Shown one piece after another: positions 40,330 to 51,438 of a stretch of DNA of 64,000 nucleotides. The notes beneath the pieces were generated by a model. It had not been told where the DNA came from. It ran no database searches and worked only from the letters and a program-made list of their open reading frames with translations. The position numbers and the translations under genes are program-made. Positions within the stretch are counted from its first letter, which is position 1. Each line of letters begins with the position of its first letter. The stretch comes from Mesostigma viride (Eukaryota; Streptophyta; Mesostigmatophyceae; Mesostigmatales; Mesostigmataceae). The stretch lies in contig RPFO01000219.1 in assembly GCA_009746045.1 (NCBI GenBank), positions 89,501 to 153,500 on the forward strand, in the 5' to 3' direction.

Positions 40330-41110
40330 CTAGAAGGTCGTTGGGGCGCCAGGCTCGAGCGGGCTCTGCAGGTCAAAGAGACCAAACTGTGGCCCAACAA
40401 AGCGGAAAAGAGCCCAGAGTACCACCATGCCAATAATCGCATACCACGCCAGCTGGTTGAGCCAGTACAAGAAGCCTTTCTCTCCCAGGTACAGCTCGGT
40501 CAGCTTCTCTGAACCGGTCATGTCATCCCAGTTCTTCTTCGGCTTGACGGGCAACGGTTTCTCGCCCGCTGGGATCCCCTTATTCTCCTTCGCTTTCCGT
40601 TTCCCAAGCTTGAGGCGCTGTTCCATTTCCTCTATGCTGCTCTGTAGAGCTCGACCGGCAGGGTGCGAGGGGACGACAAACGCGATGGCAGGAAGATGAG
40701 TCAATCATGAGGTGACTGACAACAAATGCGTCGATTTGACAATGAGGAAGAGACCAAATTACGGATCATGCATGACACTTTATCATACCTCAACTTCCTC
40801 TTCTGTGCTAGCACGAATGACGAAATTAGCACTCTTATGGCGTTGAGGCTGCTGGGAAGTCTGGCGCAGGCCATGACGAGTATGTACGCCAAGGCCGGGC
40901 AGGAGCAAGCATTTGACAGTCCTTGGCTGCACGAAATCAACACCCAAATCGGAGGGAAAACGGTGATTTTCAGTATAACAACTGAGTGGAAGCAGATCTG
41001 AATTCATCATAATTTCCTCGGCACGGACAAGAGGCTGATAACCTTACCTTTACAGTAAGAGCACTTGTAGGACGGGCTGCGAAAACTGCCGAGCATAGAC
41101 ACGACGCCAT
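40330..41110 (-). CDS. Predicted chloroplast single-pass membrane protein
   Basis: Three exons: 41048-41110, 40789-40926, 40330-40641, all GT-AG with phase 0 junctions, 170 residues, stop at 40330-40332. The N-terminus (MASCLCSAVFAARPTSALTV) is Ser/Ala/Arg-rich with few acids, and a VIRAS sequence near residue 60 resembles a stromal processing site, so a transit peptide is likely. The mature part has an acidic stretch (STEEEVE), a basic region, a conserved-looking NWDDMTGSEKLTELYLGEKG block and one hydrophobic segment (LAWYAIIGMVVLWALFRFVG), then a short tail with FGLFDLQSPLEPG. I do not recognise the family. A thylakoid or envelope location is inferred. Exon 1 also reads as a normal ATG context without an upstream in-frame extension. 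Confidence 0.8.
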
Positions 41111-42590
41111 TAGAGCGAAGAAGGAAGCGCTAATCTAAGAAATCGGCGACGAAGGAACTAAATGATAAGTGCAACAGACCTAGCAAATAGTGAAGTGGAA
41201 TGTAAATACGTACATTCGCAGGAAATCAATATTGCCCCGAGCCGTGCCTTCTATCCTAGCTGTTCTTGATGAGCAATCGGATAATGCTAGCTGCTACAGA
41301 CTGGCAACTTCCTAGGTTTACCTTTTAGGTTAGGATAGCAGGCGATACTGTGACCTACAGGTTGAAGTTTCCACCGTACATTTCTTCTCGTTTGCAGTTC
41401 AGTTTAGATTATTTCAGTTCATTTCAGTTAAGTTCAGTTAAGTTGTATCCCACGCCCGTTTGCATCACTGGAAGTTAAAGGGGATGGTACTACCGTCCCG
41501 ATCCGTCTTGGATCCGTACGTTTTCATGGGATCCCCCGACCGACCCCGGTTTGCAAAACGGGGCCTTCCTAGGTTGCAGGGGATAACATTCTGCTGGCTG
41601 CTCCCTGCTGGCTTTTTTGCTGCAAACGTCGCCATAGCCACGTCAGGTGCCCCGAACGTCTATGGCTATTGGCTAGGTGTGCAGACCACGGTTGATCACT
41701 GACAATTTACAAATGTCATTTGTAAGTTTTAGGGCGCCATAAGATTGCAAAGGGCGCAGCTAACCCAACATCACTCAACACCTTTGAAGTCCGGCAGCCT
41801 GCTTACAGAATTGGGCACGGTAAAGGTAATGCTGTTTTTTTTGTTTGCAAAATGTTGTTTTTTAATTACGAACAGCCTGGCTAGCGTAGACGTCATGTAA
41901 ACCCTCACACCAGAGTTTATGTGCTAAAGTTGTGCCCAGGGGGAAAAAATTGAAGGTTGTTTGATTGTGATTAAAGCGGTATAGTGGATAAAACTTGAAT
42001 GAGATTGAAATTAATTGTGGATAAATGTGTACAAGCAATTAGAAACAGTTATGGGCATCGAATAGTATTCTATGATAATGTCATAGGTTACCTCAGCTGA
42101 GAAAGGGCGTTTGACGGATGAGGACGTGGATTTCAATCGTGCACTGGGAAACTTGCACGGCGAAGTGGGGAAGGATTATTTTTATCAAGTGTACCTGGAC
42201 GTTAATCTTTTGAGGAGGCTCGGCTTCGTCACTATAACAATTAAGTCCGCTGCTTTAAGAACAAGGAAATGCCGGTTGACTGTGAACTTACGTCTGCCTG
42301 GAGGCAGTAAATGTTTCCTACAGAATATGCAGTGATTTTTTGTGGTCTGCCTATTGACGTGGAATTCCGCTGCTCTGCTGATGTCCTACTATGGACTTCT
42401 TCTCTGGCCCGCTGCATCATCCTTGCCAAACATCGCAGCCCTTATCCAAAAGACTCGAAATGTCTGAAACCTTTTGGATATCATCGTGACTACCAAACGA
42501 ATTTCTATCCACACGCGCGAAGAAGGTACATTCCATTTAATGGGGAAAAGAAGTGCCAGGGACGATTGAGCGGTATTTTCATCAAAGCAA
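41111..42590. other. Intergenic region between divergent genes, no gene seen
   Basis: It should contain the promoters of the chloroplast-protein gene and the HNH gene. Short ORFs at 41460-41702 and 42111-42335 show no recognisable similarity. Short TTCAGTT repeats occur at about 41396-41445. Confidence 0.5.
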
Positions 42591-45162
42591 ATGACTGCGG
42601 CAACCAAGGAGGACCCCCTACGCACTGCCGCGGACGCCGCGAAGCAGAGGAAACCACCCTCGCATCCTCTCTACTCCCCCCTCTCCTCCCCACACGCTTC
42701 CCCTCCGCCGAGCCCGCGGGGTGACTGGCCGAGCGATGACTCAGCATCCACCTCCTCGGGACGATCCAAGCATGGCGTCCAGAGGGACAAGGTGCGGTCC
42801 TTTCCCCCTGATGTTAAGCGGCAGTGCTGGGAGAAGGCGAAGATCGTGCCGGGGCGGGACCCGAAGCGGTGGCGCCAGGACGCGCTGGGGAACGTGCTGT
42901 CCAGCGCGCTGTCAGGTACGCATGATAGCATCATGGCTCGTCTGGTCAAGGCCATACAGCCACGGGTCACGGGCCGCAACTACCCACGGGTAAAAAATTT
43001 CAGCAACGGAAGGACGAAAGGAATTTCAACGGGCCACTAGCCTCGGGCGATGGGCCACAGGCCACGAGCAACGGGCCACGGGCGAGGCGACGGGCCACGG
43101 GCACGGTAATTTAGATGGAAGCCGGACTTCAATTGGGTCTCGAACAGGTGAAATAGTCTCCAATAATAGGGGCTTGGCCTCTATCGGGTCTACTCGTAAT
43201 AATAAATTGTAGTTACTTGGTCATGTCCAGTGATTCGATTAAGGTTTTTGTTGCTAGTGGCGCTAGGCCACTTGTGGCGTTTTGAACTACAAAAACTTCC
43301 GTTGTCTCGGCCAATGTGTGGCTTTAAGCCAATTAAAATTGGGCTTGGCACGGCCACGTGTGGCGGGCTGGCTTTCCAACCATTCATTGGTGCAGCAAAG
43401 CCTGCCAAACAAGTAGAACGGCGGGGTCAGCGCGGCGCGGCGCCGTACTGGCTCAGTATACAGGGCGGGTCTCTGCCTGCCGGCCGCCCGTGTAGATTAA
43501 TCCTCAGTTCGACGCATTTCGCCGCACTTGCTCGTTTGTGTTCGTACTTTTGCGTACTTTTTTATATCGTTGTCGCAATGATTCGGTCCCCATTCTCGAC
43601 GATGGATTCGAGGATACTTTCGTCTCTAAGACACTGCTCCGAAGACGATGATTTTGATTGGACAAGACTTTGGTTGATTCTTGTGATACAATTCTACCTA
43701 GCTCACTGCACACTGCACCGGTCTAGCTCACTACGGTAGTCACTGCTCAGTGCCCAGCCTGTCCAGCGGCCAGCGGGCCACTTGGCGCTACTAACATGCA
43801 CTAAGCGGTATGCACTGTTGCACTTTTCTAAAGGGAGATTCGTGGCGGAACGCCGGCCGGAAGTTCGGCTGACACTGCCAATTGTGGCGTAACCTGTACT
43901 AGAGTGAACTTCAGGCACAGCCACTCTGTGGCGAAACGAAACTAAAAAGTAGAACAGCACGGCCAATTTGTGGCTTCTTTTGGGGGCCTTGTCAAATAGG
44001 GTGGCACCGCCACATTTTACCAAAAAAAGTGCCACACCGCCACATTTGGCGGCATATCGCCACTAATCGAAACACTGGTCATGTCACTTCTGTTCGTTAA
44101 AATAAAGGGCTTGAGCCTTGCCATCAGACAAGGGCTACATGGACTTCATTGACAACATGAGCAATTTGTTGCCGTGGCAATGTAGTGGCCCGTCGCCTGT
44201 GGCTCGTCGCCCGTCGCCCGTAGCCGCTGAAATTCCTTCCGCCCCTTGCTGAAATTGCCTGTGGGTAGTTTCGTAAAACTTTCGTAAACTTGTGGGGGAA
44301 AAAAAAAAGTCCATGGAAAAAATTTGCCCGTGGCTAGTTGCCTGTGGCTAGTGGCCCATCACCCATCCATCGCCCCTTGCCTGAATGACTTCTGTCCCTT
44401 GTTCCTAGTAGTAACGTGCTCCTTCGCTGCGCTCCGGAGAGGAGGCCGCCTGGCCCTTCGCGCGTAGTGTATCTGGGATTCATCCCTCGATCTCTAACGA
44501 TCTCCTGAGTACGAGCAATTGGCTGATTTTTTTGTCACAGTTGCCTCCCTAATTATCGCGAATACTCCCTCTCATTATCGGACCAACGGTCACCAGGTCT
44601 GATTAATATAGGGGTTAGGATTAAAATTTTATAATTGTGTCATAATGAGGTTAGCTCAGTAGTCCGTGACATATCTCTGCGCATGACACGCAACTACTTA
44701 CTTTTTGACTATGTAGCATAACTAAAGCTGTTGAAATTCTACATTAATTTACTGCATTGCCAATGGAATGACTGGCCTTCCTGGTCACTATCTTCAACCC
44801 ATTTTTCATCTTTCCGCCTCCCTACTGTAAGCAAGAAGCCCGCACTGCTTCGGGACTTCTTGTTTTCCACACCCTCCATATCGGCTCGTCCCTTTCGTTG
44901 GTTTTGTATGGGGAGTTGATGCGTGTTGAGTACGTGGGCTCCCTATACTTTTTTGCACTCTGCAGGTGGTATTCCACTCCGCCGTGGCCAGGGCACTTTC
45001 CTTTTTTTCACAGCTGTGGTCTTCAACGGTGTAGACAAAGATATAACTGGGCTTCTCCTGCTCATGCGTCACCCGCTCTTCCTGGACCACCAACCCCCTG
45101 GTCCGCCTGCGCCACTTCCCACCCTGCCTGGGTGTCTGCTTGGCCTGCCTGCCTGCCTGCCT

Positions 45163-45207
<45 letters not shown>

Positions 45208-46740
45208 CCCGCCCGCCGCCCGCCCGCCCGCCCGCCCGCCCGCCCGCCCGCCCGCCCGCCCGCCCGCCCACCCGCCCGCCCGCCCGCCCGCCCGCCGCCC
45301 GCCCGCCCGCCCGCCCGCCCCCGCCCGCCCGCCCGCCCGCCGCCCGCCCGCCCGCCGCCGCCCGCCCGCCCGCCCGCCCCCCGCCCGCCCGCCCGCCGCC
45401 CGCCCGCCCGCCCGCCGCCCGCCCGCCCGCCGCCCGCCGCCCCCGCCGCCGCCCGCCCGCCCGCCCGCCGCCGCCCGCCCGCCCGCCCGCCCGCCGCCCG
45501 CCCGCCGCCGGCCCCCGCCCGCCCGCCCGCCCGCCCGCCCGCCCGCCCCGCCCGCCCGCCGCCCGCCCGCCCGCCCGCCCGCCCGCCGCCCCCGCCCGCC
45601 CGCCGCCCGCCCGCCCGCCCGCCCGCCCGCCCGCCGCCCGCCTGCCTGCCTGCCTGCCTGCCTGCCTGCTTGCTGCGTGTGTGCAGGGTGCGACGGGTGC
45701 GCCTGCCACTCATACGACCACATTGTGCCCCACTCCCTGGGGGGGCCCAGCACGCTGGAGAACTGCCAGCTGATGCAGGTGGGCAGGGACGCTGACATGC
45801 TGTGCGTGCAGACAGTACAGTAGTAATAAAAAACATAACATTTATTATAACGATAAATTGGCTCTAAGAATAATTAGGAGAATGACAACGGTTCCTGTTG
45901 TTACCGAGTTGCCTGTCCAGGAGGGAACACAATTCACCTACATAATATTATGTTTACCACATACATAGCACACAGGCAATATGCCCTGGCCCCATCCACG
46001 CATCTCCTCCCCATCACCCACCCGCTTGCCTTTCTTAGCCTGATCCTTATCTCATCCTTCATGTTGTCTGTTCCTTATCTAATTCTTTTCTCGTCCTTAA
46101 ATCTATCCCTGGACCTTTGATCCCCCTTGTCGTTCCTAATGAACTGTCTAATTCATGGTGTGATCGTCATCGTATCTCCTGTGCCAGGCGCGCGCCAACC
46201 GTGTCAAGGGCAACCGCAAGGACGCAACGGAGAGTGAGCTGATCCAAGGAAGCGCCTACTGCCGGCTGACAGGTGCGTTTTGTCCTTCTTTTATTGTAGA
46301 GGGGTACGGCGCCGGCTGATGGGTGCGCTGCATCATATTTTTGTTGGAAGGCGGGCCGCTCACGCTTGGCTTTCGTATGCTGTATAGGATGTGCTGTGTC
46401 CTCCCTACCTTGATGGATTCAACTTCCATGGGCGCCTTGGAGAGGACGCGGTCTCACTGCCAATCTTGAGGTGCCTCTTGATCTTGTTGACAAATTCTTA
46501 ATGGTGCTATCAATTTCGGTGTGGACGTTTGTGTATGCGTGTATGTGTGCACGTGGGTGTTGGGTGGGGGGGTGGCGGGAGCGGGAGCGGGGACGGGGGC
46601 GTGGGCTGTGGGGGAGGCCATGCTCTCATTAAGCAGGGCGGGACATGGAGGTCATCGAGATGGCGGCCTATGGCAATGTCTCCAAGCGGCAGGCGCGGCC
46701 AGATGAGCAGAATAAGCGGGAAGGTTGCTTCATTTCATAG
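42591..46740 (+). CDS. HNH-endonuclease-type nuclear protein, 4 exons
   Basis: Exons: 42591-42915, 45687-45778, 46188-46272, 46637-46740; junction phases 1, 0, 1 chain correctly; 201 residues, TAG at 46738-46740. The first 60 residues are Pro/Ser-rich and low complexity. Then comes a conserved region: VKRQCWEKAKIVPGRDPKRW, a CxxCxC cluster, the HNH core YDHIVPHSLGG and ENCQLMQ, then NRVKGNRKD and finally DMEVIEMAAYGNV. This order matches plant and algal HNH-domain proteins of unknown target. The core His and Asn are present, so metal-dependent nicking is plausible. Intron 1 (2.8 kb) holds a hAT element and a 530-bp GCC-rich repeat that ends about 20 bp before the acceptor. Confidence 0.88.
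43228..44077. mobile_element. hAT-type non-autonomous transposon, 850 bp
   Basis: The ends CAGTGATTCGATTA and TAATCGAAACACTG are inverted. The flanks are an exact 8-bp duplication GTCATGTC (43220-43227 and 44078-44085). CAGTG ends and 8-bp duplications are typical of hAT. The interior has many GCCAC...GTGGC motifs and no transposase. Confidence 0.9.
44086..45138. other. Rest of HNH intron 1, no gene seen
   Basis: Contains short GTGGCCCGTCGCC-type repeats near 44180-44380 and a fragment (GAGGTTAGCTCAGTAGTCCG) at 44646 also found near 39.7 and 17.9 kb. Confidence 0.5.
45139..45670. repeat. (GCCT)n/(GCCC)n microsatellite next to the HNH exon 2 acceptor
   Basis: About 530 bp of GCCT, then GCCC with many GCC slips, then GCCT again. 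It leaves three frames open on each strand; the Pro/Ala and Gly/Arg ORFs there are artefacts. Confidence 0.97.
46311..46328 (+). repeat. Copy of the HNH exon 3 3' edge in intron 3
   Basis: GCCGGCTGATGGGTGCG repeats the exon edge GCCGGCTGACAG|GTGCG about 50 bp downstream. Confidence 0.65.
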
Positions 46741-47573
46741 TCGATTGTACACACATTTCTTCATATCTTTAATACCATGCTGGTGGTTCTGTGTGAAAGG
46801 GCAACGCTCCGCTAGCTAGAGTAGCCTTTTCTTTTAAGCCTAGCCTGCGCTCCCCCATGCTGGGGGGTTGCGCTCCCAGTAGTCAGCACCCTAGAATGGC
46901 TGTACCATGCGCAGTGGACCCCGTGTCAAGTGGGTGGCAGATTAAGATCAATCAAACTTTCGAAAACATTCAGTTGATGTGAATGTTAGACACGTAATCA
47001 TTTCTTCAATGTAAGCACTGTGTGGTATTCGATTAATTAATCAATTAATTAAGACCATATCTCCGTGGGGAGAATATGTAACACATATCCCTGAGAAGGG
47101 GCATATCAAGGAGGTGCTGCCCCTTGGCACAAGCTCTACAAACAGGTCGTGGACCGGCTGGATCGCGTAGTAACTCCGCACATCTGAACCCTGTGGTGCC
47201 AGATCTCCTTTGCGGCCGTTCCGAGCTTGGAACTGGATTCGTTGTCCACATCGCCGCGTCGCTGCAGCAACACGATGTTTTCTCGCATACGCGCGGGCTT
47301 TTGGTTCCCGCCGCACATTTGAAAGTGCTGTCCTCCGGATTTTCGCCTTTGCATCGTGTGCAGTTCTTGGACGTTTGGAATCATGGCATGGCTAACGTAA
47401 TGACTGACTAGCTAGACCTTGTCAGTGGTTTCCCATTTGCGGGTATTTCCTCGTAAATGGTGGGAGAGCGATCGCAGCAATGGTGCTTACCCCTAGACAC
47501 TCCCGGCCAGTTAGGCTCGAAACATGCGCACGAGCACGCCCTGATCAAGCAAGCTGTTTCCGGCCCCACGGTC
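46741..47573. mobile_element. Repeat-derived region after the HNH gene
   Basis: 47041-47110 is a truncated SINE-like B copy (GAGAATATGTAACACATATC). 47290-47573 is similar, inverted, to 52750-53075. No gene. Confidence 0.55.
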
Positions 47574-47970
47574 TAGGTCATCTAGTCGCTCTACACGTAA
47601 GCCAGCCATAATTTCAATGCACAAGGCTACACATTTCCATCACCGTTCATATTCATCATCCTGAATTACGACTCGAACACGCGGACAAGATAACGGCAGG
47701 CTTGAGCTACCATGGTCCGGATTCTCCCGATTTCTGGCCAGCGCTGGTTGTCTCCTTGATATCAAGGAGACAACCAGCGCGCAGGCCAGAAATTAATCGG
47801 GAGAATCCGGACCATGGTAGCTCGAGCCTGCCGTTATCTTTTCCGCGTTTTCAAGTTGCTCAGGATGATGAATATGAAGTGAGACAACTGATGATGAATG
47901 GAGACGGAAATGTGTAGCCTTGTGCATTGAAATTATGGCTGGCTTACGTGTAGAGCGACTAGATGACCTA
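47574..47970. repeat. Near-perfect 400-bp palindrome without spacer
   Basis: Its centre is CTCCTTGAT/ATCAAGGAG at 47760/47761. Arms of about 190-210 bp match outward through CCATGGTCCGGATTCTCCCG and beyond GGCTGGCTTACGTGTAGAGC with few mismatches. Single arms occur near 53.7 and 63.3 kb. Confidence 0.85.
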
Positions 47971-49020
47971 TAGGGGCATATGGTGGTTTTCGATGGACCT
48001 TCAAGTAATTCGGGCAATTGTGTCTTGCGCATGCAATTGGCAATTTATAACTCAATAATTAATATGTACCTGGAGGCCCTCGGGGCCCAGGCCGACGTCG
48101 ACGCGCTGGCCCAGGGTGCTCCCAACGTTGCCACTTTTTCGGTCTTTGCGGCCCGCGCACCGTTAATTTCTGGCGGCCCTGCATCTGCCGGCCATGGCCC
48201 CGCCGCCGCCCCGGACCGCTCTACCGGCAGGACCCTGTGGCCGGTCCTGGCCGCCCGGCACCGCTTCAAGCACCGTAGCAGCGTGGGTTTCGGCGAAACC
48301 CGCGCTGCTGGAACCGGTGCTCAAGGCCACCCTTGTGATCGCGAGGCCCACGCCCGTGCTCAGGAAGCAGAGGCGGCCAAGTGCATTCCGGATCTACATA
48401 TGCCAAGGCCTGTCAGCCGGGCTCGCAACCAGGGCAAGGAATTAATGCCGTACTACCTTTAGCAGCTCGGCGGACTGCGGCAGGCCGGCAGTGCACCCCT
48501 GCGCATGTGGAGCACGCGGGGGATGGGGCAGCGCCGGTCAGCCGTGACCGTTGGTTGCCGCCTACAATCTTTCCTTGACGGCTGAGGCTGCCCCCCCCCC
48601 CCCCCTTGCCGCCCTGGTCCACCCTGAGACGGCCGGCGCCCGTCTCGGTGTTGCTCGACATCCCCCCGCCGCCCGTGGCGCCCTCATTGGCCGCGGACTA
48701 CCAAGTCCCCGCCGTGAAGGAGGGCTGCCTCGCCACCAACGACGTCGACGTCCACCCCTTCACTTTGGAGGAACTGGATGCCGGCGTCCTTGCTCGCTTG
48801 CGGTACGACGCGGCAGACGTCGGTGCCGACCACCTTTCGGCTGAGCTGCTCAAGGCCCCTGACCAGGAGGTGCGGGAGCTACGTACTGGGGTGTCTGCCT
48901 CCAGCACGCCGCGCTGAAGATGTTCATGTGCATGATGCTGCACAGCGGGCTCCGCGCTGGACTGACCCTCGCCTGGATCTGATGGGTTTCCGTAGTGGCC
49001 GCAACGTACACTGGACACAT

Positions 49021-50154
49021 TGATTAATTAATTAATTAAACTCGTGCTCCCGTTGGGGAGTCATGCACGGAGCATGAACCCCGATGGATGGATGGATGGA
49101 TGGATGGATGGATGGATGGATGGATGGATGGATGGATGGATGGATGGATGGATGGATGGATGGATGGATGGATGGATGGATGGATGGATGGATGGATGGA
49201 TGGATGGATGGATGGATGGATGGATGGATGGATGGATGGATGGATGGATGGATGGATGGATGGATGGATGGATGGATGGATGGATGGATGGATGGATGGA
49301 TGGATGGATGGATGGATGGATGGATGGATGGATGGATGGATGGATGGATGGATGGATGGATGGATGGATGGATGGATGGATGGATGGATGGATGGATGGA
49401 TGGATGGATGGATGGATGGATGGATGGATGGATGGATGGATGGATGGATGGATGGATGGATGGATGGATGGATGGATGGATGGATGGATGGATGGATGGA
49501 TGGATGGATGGATGGATGGATGGATGGATGGATGGATGGATGGATGGATGGATGGATGGATGGATGGATGGATGGATGGATGGATGGATGGATGGATGGA
49601 TGGATGGATGGATGGATGGATGGATGGATGGATGGATGGATGGATGGATGGATGGATGGATGGATGGATGGATGGATGGATGGATGGATGGATGGATGGA
49701 TGGATGGATGGATGGATGGATGGATGGATGGATGGATGGATGGATGGATGGATGGATGGATGGATGGATGGATGGATGGATGGATGGATGGATGGATGGA
49801 TGGATGGATGGATGGATGGATGGATGGATGGATGGATGGATGGATGGATGGATGGATGGATGGATGGATGGATGGATGGATGGATGGATGGATGGATGGA
49901 TGGATGGATGGATGGATGGATGGATGGATGGATGGATGGATGGATGGATGGATGGATGGATGGATGGATGGATGGATGGATGGATGGATGGATGGATGGA
50001 TGGATGGATGGATGGATGGATGGATGGATGGATGGATGGATGGATGGATGGATGGATGGATGGATGGATGGATGGATGGATGGATGGATGGATGGATGGA
50101 TCAGTGGGTACACGCAATTCTACCGCGGTCTAAGCTATATATAGTATACTAGCC
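49021..50154 (-). mobile_element. VNTR-core retroposon copy 3, reversed, with 8-bp target duplication
   Basis: Read on the minus strand: AGACCGCGGTAGAATTGCG...(ATCC)n of about 1,020 bp, then GGGGTTCATGC, CTCCCCAACGGGAGCACGAG and (TTAA)n. The flanks GGACACAT (49013-49020) and GGACACAT (50155-50162) are identical. It sits inside LINE ORF2. Confidence 0.9.
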
Positions 50155-50589
50155 GGACACATGGCAGTCTTTGTAGTGCGCCGGCTGGTGGAGTCAGGAG
50201 GACCCAGGAGGTCAGGAGGGCCCGGGAGGCCGGTGCACGTCACATTTGGCCCGATGGGTTCCCACTCATGCAGTCAATCCATTATTGTAGACTATGTCAA
50301 GGCATTTATTTGACACGGTCCTCTGGGAGGCCCTTTGGGCCATGACTCCTAGCTCTGGACCGCGTGCCGCTACCATTTATTGCTGAGCCCGATTCGCCGG
50401 CTTTTTTATGAGGGTTCACAGGCGGTAGTGCGGACCGGGGAAGGACCCACCCCACCATTCCCCCTTCACACGTAAGTTGGGGTGTGGCATTAATTAAGGT
50501 TGCGTCCTGCATGTCCCCATGTGTATCGATCTGTGCATTCTTATCGGTTATTATTATCGGATATCAGATTATTATCGGTTTAGTTATGC

Positions 50590-50880
50590 TGTGCCTACGC
50601 AGAGAGCTACTCTCTGCCGAGAAGCCATGCCCTAGCTTCTGTATAGCCATGCTGATCTTCCACCCCATGACGGGCCCCCTTAAGGCATGACGGACCCGAT
50701 GGGCTCTGCATGATAGATCACGGTGGTGCAGGTGCCCTTGGTGCATCTATAGAGCAGGTGTAGTTAACATCCTACCCTTGCAGGAAGTAGCCCAGAATGT
50801 AGGCCATATGCCGCCCTTCTCATGCAGGGCTATGTGCCACATGTACTCCCAACGGAGTCATGTTCCTAATCAATTATTAT
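50590..50880 (-). mobile_element. SINE-like repeat B, reversed copy
   Basis: Contains reverse complements of CTTCCTGCAAGGGTAGG, GGTGCACCAAGGGCACCTGC and ACTCCGTTGGGAGTACATG. It interrupts the RT remnant. Confidence 0.8.
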
Positions 50881-51184
50881 CGGTACGTCGTGGATCACGT
50901 CATGCGCCAGGCACGTGCGCATGCACTTTGCTGGTTCGAGCCTGGCTTGGGCGGCATCATAAAGACCTAACTAAACCACCGCAGCGCGGGTGGCGACGGC
51001 CCTGGTTATCGCCTGTCAGACCTGATGTACGCGGATGATACCACCCAGTCATTGAACGATCGCCCGAGCACACTCAGACCTGGTACGTTGGACTGCATGT
51101 CTGGGCTTGGAGGCTGGGGCGCTGGTGGGGCTGGAGATTAGCGTCAAAACGGAGGCGATGGCGATTGAATTGAATTGAATTGTA

Positions 51185-51438
51185 ACATAACTCCGTTGGG
51201 AGTATATGTAGCACATAGCCCTTGAGGGAGGGCATATGGCCTATCATACATCCTAAGCTACTTCCTGCAAGGGTGGGGATGTAAAGGACCCTTGCTCTAG
51301 GTGCACCAGGGCACTTGCATCCCCATGATCTTCAAGCTATGCCCAGCGAAGGGGGAGCCTGTCATGGGGGGGAAGATCAGCATAGCTATACAAAAAAGCT
51401 AGGGCATGGCGTCTTAGCAGAGAGTTACTACTCCCTGC
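51185..51438 (+). mobile_element. SINE-like repeat B copy
   Basis: ACTCCGTTGGGAGTATATG...CTTCCTGCAAGGGTGGG...AAAGCTAGGGCATGGCG, the same order as at 59300. Confidence 0.8.

Larger units (their letters stand above)
48540..51170 (+). pseudogene. LINE ORF2 (reverse transcriptase) remnant, interrupted
   Basis: 48606-48917 encodes PFTLEELDAGVLARLRYDAA and ADHLSAELLKAP, typical of the stretch before LINE RT. After an insertion the frame resumes near 50163 and includes VDYVKA, a 4-bp duplication, then DTVLWEAL (about 50293-50330) and LMYADD (51022-51039), the RT active-site box. Frameshifts, stops and two inserted repeats make it non-functional. Confidence 0.8.

Noticed and set aside
42111-42335. 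74-codon ORF upstream of the HNH gene
   Set aside because: No recognised family, no splice link to the HNH exon 1 ATG, and AT-rich unlike the verified exons.
44646-44700. A-box-like GGTTAGCTCAGTAG
   Set aside because: No B box follows. It recurs near 39.7 and 17.9 kb as part of a dispersed repeat; at most a SINE head.
44806-45836. Pro/Ala- and Gly/Arg-rich ORFs of about 300 codons
   Set aside because: Translations of (GCCC)n in HNH intron 1; the true exon 2 begins at 45687 in a different frame.
48060-48462. Ala/Gly-rich ORF before the LINE RT remnant
   Set aside because: Could be LINE-derived, but no diagnostic motif was visible, so it was not called.
49032-50152. Five overlapping ORFs of about 350 codons (Met-Asp-Gly-Trp, His-Pro-Ser-Ile)
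   Set aside because: Translations of the (GATG)n core of a retroposon with a target duplication.
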